Assembly (NCBI GenBank): GCA_020633295.1
Contig: JACKDW010000007.1
Span: forward strand, 248,001 to 312,000
Length of the DNA: 64,000 nt
Direction: 5' to 3'
DNA from: Myxococcales bacterium
Lineage (GTDB): Bacteria; Myxococcota_A; Polyangia; Nannocystales; Nannocystaceae
Part shown: piece after piece, positions 62,594 to 64,000 of the stretch
Layout of the letters: the number at the start of each line of letters is the position of its first letter
Numbering within the stretch: position 1 is the first letter of the stretch
Notes under the pieces: generated by a model
Seen by the model: only the letters and a program-made list of their open reading frames with translations
Databases searched by the model: none
What the model was told of the DNA's origin: nothing
Made by a program: the position numbers and the translations under genes

Positions 62594-64000
62594 GTGACGT
62601 GGGATAACCACGCGGTGCTCGCTCGCCTGCTGACGCGCGCTCTCACGCATCGCGCGGTCCCGTGGCTCGCCGCGCTCGCGTTCGTCCTCGTCGGCTGGTG
62701 GGCGGTCTACGCCGACCGCTTCCTGCACGACGAAGGCGTGCTGACCTGGTTCTTCGCGTCGATGATCGGCGACGCGCCCGTCGCGACCTTCTTCTGGCAG
62801 AAGTGCCGCCCCGCGCTCGCGCTCCTGTACGCGCCGCTCGCCCCGCTCGGCGTGTACCCGTTCCTGTGCCTGCACGTCGTCGTGACCGCGCTCGCGCTCC
62901 CGCTCGCCGCTGCGGTCGCGCGCGCGCTCGGGATCCGTCACGCCAACGTCGCCGCGCTCGCGCTCGCAGGCTCGCCCTTGCTGCTGGTGACCGCGGCCGC
63001 CGGGGTCACGAACGCCGACGCCGTGACCGGCTTGATGCTCGCGCTCTACCTGCTGCACGTCCGCGCCGCGCCGCTGGCCGCCGGCGCCGTGCTGGGCGCG
63101 CTCGTGTTCGTGCGCTCGGAGGTCGCGGTGTTCGCCGTCGCGTTCGCGATCGCGGCGCTGTGGACCCCGGGCCAGCGTCGCCTCCTGCTCGGGCTGCCGC
63201 TGTTCGGGGCGCTCTACGCCCTGCTCGGGATGACCTACCACGGCGACGTCGCGTGGTTTCTGCACTACCCGCCGGCGCTCCCGAGCCCGCCGCCCGAGGG
63301 CTCCATGTTCGGCCCCGGCGGCTACGGCAACGCCAGCCTCGTCGAGCTCGTCCGCGTCTCGCTCGCCCTCACGCCGCTGTTCGGCGCGCTCGCGCTGCTG
63401 CCCGCGCGCTCCCTCGACGGCCGCGAGCGCGCGCTGCTGCTGGCCGCGCTCGCGTTCCTCGTGCTCATCCGCGGCCTGCCGTTCGTCGGCCTGTTCAACT
63501 TCGACGACTCCCCGCGCTACTGCCTGCCTGTGCTGCCCCTCGTCGCGCTCCTGCTCGCGCGCGTGTTCGATCGCCTCGTGGACGGCCGCGACAGCGGAGC
63601 CTGGGGCGCGCTCGGGCTCACCGCGCTCGCGCTCGCAGGCCACGTCGCCGCGTACACGAGCGACGACGCGACGCTCTTGCTCACCGCCGGCGGCGTCGCG
63701 CTGCTGTGGACGATCGCGCGCGCGGGCGCGCCGCGCCTCGCGGCGATCCTCGCCTGCGCGGGCGGTATCGCGATCGCGCCGCTGCTGCTCCCGGTGACGC
63801 GCATGGACTTCCACCGCGAGCTCCCGGCCTACGAGGACGCGGCCCAGTGGCTGCGAGACAACCCGGCGCGCGCCGAGGGGGCGACGCTCGTCACCAACCT
63901 CCCGGTCCTGCGGATCTGGGGCGCTCGCCACGGCGCGCTCGATCCCGCGCGCGTCGAGTACATCCTCGGGCCCGACATGCACTTCGAGCTCGTGCGCCTG
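62594..64000 (+). CDS. Polytopic GT-C-like glycosyltransferase, N-terminal part (cut by window end)
   Basis: From the GTG at 62594 (others at 62576 and 62567) an open frame runs past the window end, 469 codons so far. The first TM segment (WLAALAFVLVGWWAVYA) is followed by DRFLHDEGVLTWFFASMIGD, an acidic first loop as in PMT/ArnT-like GT-C enzymes. At least eight more hydrophobic segments follow (LLYAPLAPLGVYPFLCLHVV, ALALAGSPLLLVTAAAGV, LLLAALAFLVLIRGLPFVGL, LTALALAGHVAAY), with the loop FNFDDSPRYCLPVLPL. The C-terminal end seen (AYEDAAQWLRDNPARAEGAT) starts a soluble part. GT-C enzymes use lipid-linked sugars; the substrate is not known. Confidence 0.75.
   Translation, partial: MTWDNHAVLARLLTRALTHRAVPWLAALAFVLVGWWAVYADRFLHDEGVLTWFFASMIGDAPVATFFWQKCRPALALLYAPLAPLGVYPFLCLHVVVTALALPLAAAVARALGIRHANVAALALAGSPLLLVTAAAGVTNADAVTGLMLALYLLHVRAAPLAAGAVLGALVFVRSEVAVFAVAFAIAALWTPGQRRLLLGLPLFGALYALLGMTYHGDVAWFLHYPPALPSPPPEGSMFGPGGYGNASLVELVRVSLALTPLFGALALLPARSLDGRERALLLAALAFLVLIRGLPFVGLFNFDDSPRYCLPVLPLVALLLARVFDRLVDGRDSGAWGALGLTALALAGHVAAYTSDDATLLLTAGGVALLWTIARAGAPRLAAILACAGGIAIAPLLLPVTRMDFHRELPAYEDAAQWLRDNPARAEGATLVTNLPVLRIWGARHGALDPARVEYILGPDMHFELVRL

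Noticed and set aside
62423..63982. 519-codon minus-strand frame at the right end
   Set aside because: Glu/Arg/Gln-rich shadow; the plus strand encodes a membrane protein with clear hydrophobic segments that runs off the window.

Overview
This is about 64 kb of a very GC-rich chromosome that looks like a myxobacterium, most likely a Nannocystaceae relative (Myxococcota). The signs are a lipoprotein with Myxococcus-type cysteine-rich (DUF4215) repeats fused to an IgGFc-binding-like region, several Ser/Thr kinases (one a pseudokinase), an MglA-like GTPase, a lamin-tail lipoprotein with a (Gly-Asp)n linker, DUF6178, DUF1343/NamZ, and many low-complexity linkers (PAPG, VAPP, GD, KKTA). No transposase, integrase, phage gene or CRISPR array is visible. 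I see one tRNA, tRNA-Leu(UAA), and no rRNA. Gene assignments rest on motifs read by eye; no database was searched.

Region 1 (1-4028) is the most interesting. A YceI-like lipoprotein gene is followed by a small Cys-rich lipoprotein with seven [E/D]-G-[S/H]-C-G motifs, then by one long gene joining a DUF692/MNIO iron oxidase to a DUF2063 partner domain. This matches the logic of HvfA/bufferin copper-binding RiPPs (precursor + MNIO + partner), but the precursor has a lipobox, the motif core is Ser-Cys rather than Lys-Cys, and the two biosynthetic proteins are fused. Near-identical TGTAAC-type promoter elements precede the YceI gene and the precursor gene.

Region 2 (4087-12116): nth with a small membrane protein, a membrane-anchored Ser/Thr kinase, a thioredoxin-like 2Fe-2S ferredoxin, a ClpA/B-type ATPase with a degenerate first ATPase domain, a nadD/DUF2520 pair with an apparent frameshift, and namZ. 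Region 3 (12252-23170): an unrecognised protein, a PAPG-repeat membrane protein overlapping a class A PBP, the IgGFc/DUF4215 lipoprotein, a GAF histidine kinase and two further proteins. Region 4 (23310-33957): mutS, a SPOR protein, VanW, two HEAT-repeat proteins, an ECF sigma factor and an MglA-like GTPase without the catalytic Gln.

Region 5 (34022-46056): tilS-ftsH, DUF6178, a PDZ protein, an iscS-mnmA-rnc-fghA gene row (sulfur supply, tRNA thiolation, RNA processing, formaldehyde detoxification), and an MshEN/Pro-rich/GAF-like gene split by a +1 shift in its repeat. Region 6 (46162-64000): HMG-CoA lyase, a flavin reductase, a kinase with a C-terminal TPR-like region, a threonine dehydratase-like enzyme, the lamin-tail lipoprotein, uvrA with a histone-H1-like tail, tRNA-Leu, an orphan N6-adenine-type methyltransferase, a pseudokinase, a lipoprotein and the start of a GT-C-like membrane glycosyltransferase cut by the window end.
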